From the NCBI GenBank assembly GCA_023379355.1, contig JAMCUD010000014.1:1-11925 (forward strand): DNA of 11,925 bases. The letters are read 5' to 3'. The notes below the pieces were generated by a model that searched no databases, was not told the origin of the DNA, and saw nothing but the letters and a program-made list of their open reading frames with translations. Shown here one piece after another: positions 11,774-11,925 of this stretch (position 1 is the stretch's first letter; each line of letters starts with the position of its first letter). The DNA is from Thermoplasmatota archaeon. Its GTDB lineage: Archaea; Thermoplasmatota; Thermoplasmata; Thermoplasmatales; Thermoplasmataceae. Made by a program: the position numbers and the translations under genes.

Positions 11774-11925
11774 TCAATATTCAATGAGGTCACCTGCTTC
11801 TGCATATAGGCCCTGATGATTCCTGATTATCCTGAGAACTTCGTCCTTTGGAATGACAGGTTCACCTTCAGCTAAGGTCGAATTGATCTTAAAAGTGGCC
11901 CTCAGGTCAACGAAGCTACCCCACC
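11774..11925 (-). CDS. C-terminal end of an unidentified protein, cut by the window edge
   Basis: On the minus strand a frame runs from 11923 to a TGA at 11776-11774 without interruption and reads as real protein: FVDLRATFKINSTLAEGEPV, then IPKDEVLRIIRNHQGLYAEA and GDLIEY. It enters from beyond the window, so start and length are unknown. The pattern 'EGEPxxxxxEVLRIIRNxxGLxxxxGDxIE' faintly recalls the segment before the motor in SNF2-type helicase-associated regions, but that segment is not normally C-terminal, so I leave the function unassigned. Confidence 0.5.
   Translation of the reverse strand, partial: WGSFVDLRATFKINSTLAEGEPVIPKDEVLRIIRNHQGLYAEAGDLIEY

Overview
The window looks like chromosome of a Thermoplasmata archaeon, probably order Thermoplasmatales. 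Support comes from archaeal-type genes (MptD-type dihydroneopterin aldolase, THEP1 family, archaeal Trm1, aspartate carbamoyltransferase with a regulatory chain, aIF2 beta carrying a TRAM domain), TATA boxes centred about 24-27 bases upstream of start codons (leaderless transcripts), Shine-Dalgarno sites mainly inside operons, and frequent AGG/AGA and ATA codons. Genus-level assignment is not possible by eye.

Region 1 (1-424): the decayed 3' end of a TnpB-like gene of the IS200/IS605 group with two in-frame amber codons and a right-end hairpin, then about 250 bases without a gene. Region 2 (425-4126, + strand): a tight four-gene operon resembling the core of a type IV secretion or archaeal DNA-import (Ced/Ted-like) machine. 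It holds a VirB2/CedA1-like two-helix pilin candidate, a VirB6/CedA-like seven-helix membrane protein, a VirB3/PrgI-like membrane hairpin joined to what may be a VirB4 N-terminal domain, and a VirB4/CedB-like ATPase. No relaxase or VirD4 coupling protein is visible. Region 3 (4175-5101, - strand): a small two-helix membrane protein and an unrecognised soluble protein whose open frame runs 64 codons beyond its first ATG into an in-frame TGA. A T-tract-rich intergenic region follows.

Region 4 (5417-7406, + strand): mptD, a THEP1-family protein with a damaged P-loop, and trm1, closely packed as one operon. Region 5 (7522-8903, + strand): pyrB-pyrI, the two chains of aspartate carbamoyltransferase, starting from a clear leaderless promoter. 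Region 6 (8924-10129, - strand): a two-gene operon of a tandem ribbon-helix-helix regulator followed by a short, highly divergent FtsZ/tubulin-like protein. This is reminiscent of the haloarchaeal CdrS-FtsZ2 pairing. Its 326-base divergent upstream region carries five GTAC-centred motifs that may be operators. Region 7 (10456-11452, + strand): aIF2 beta with TRAM domain and an overlapping PIN-domain gene. The window ends with a possible 38-residue leaderless reading frame and the C-terminal end of an unidentified minus-strand gene.

The two places most worth pursuing are the conjugation-like operon and the regulator plus FtsZ-like pair. All family assignments were made by reading translated sequence and motif patterns from memory. 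No database search was possible.
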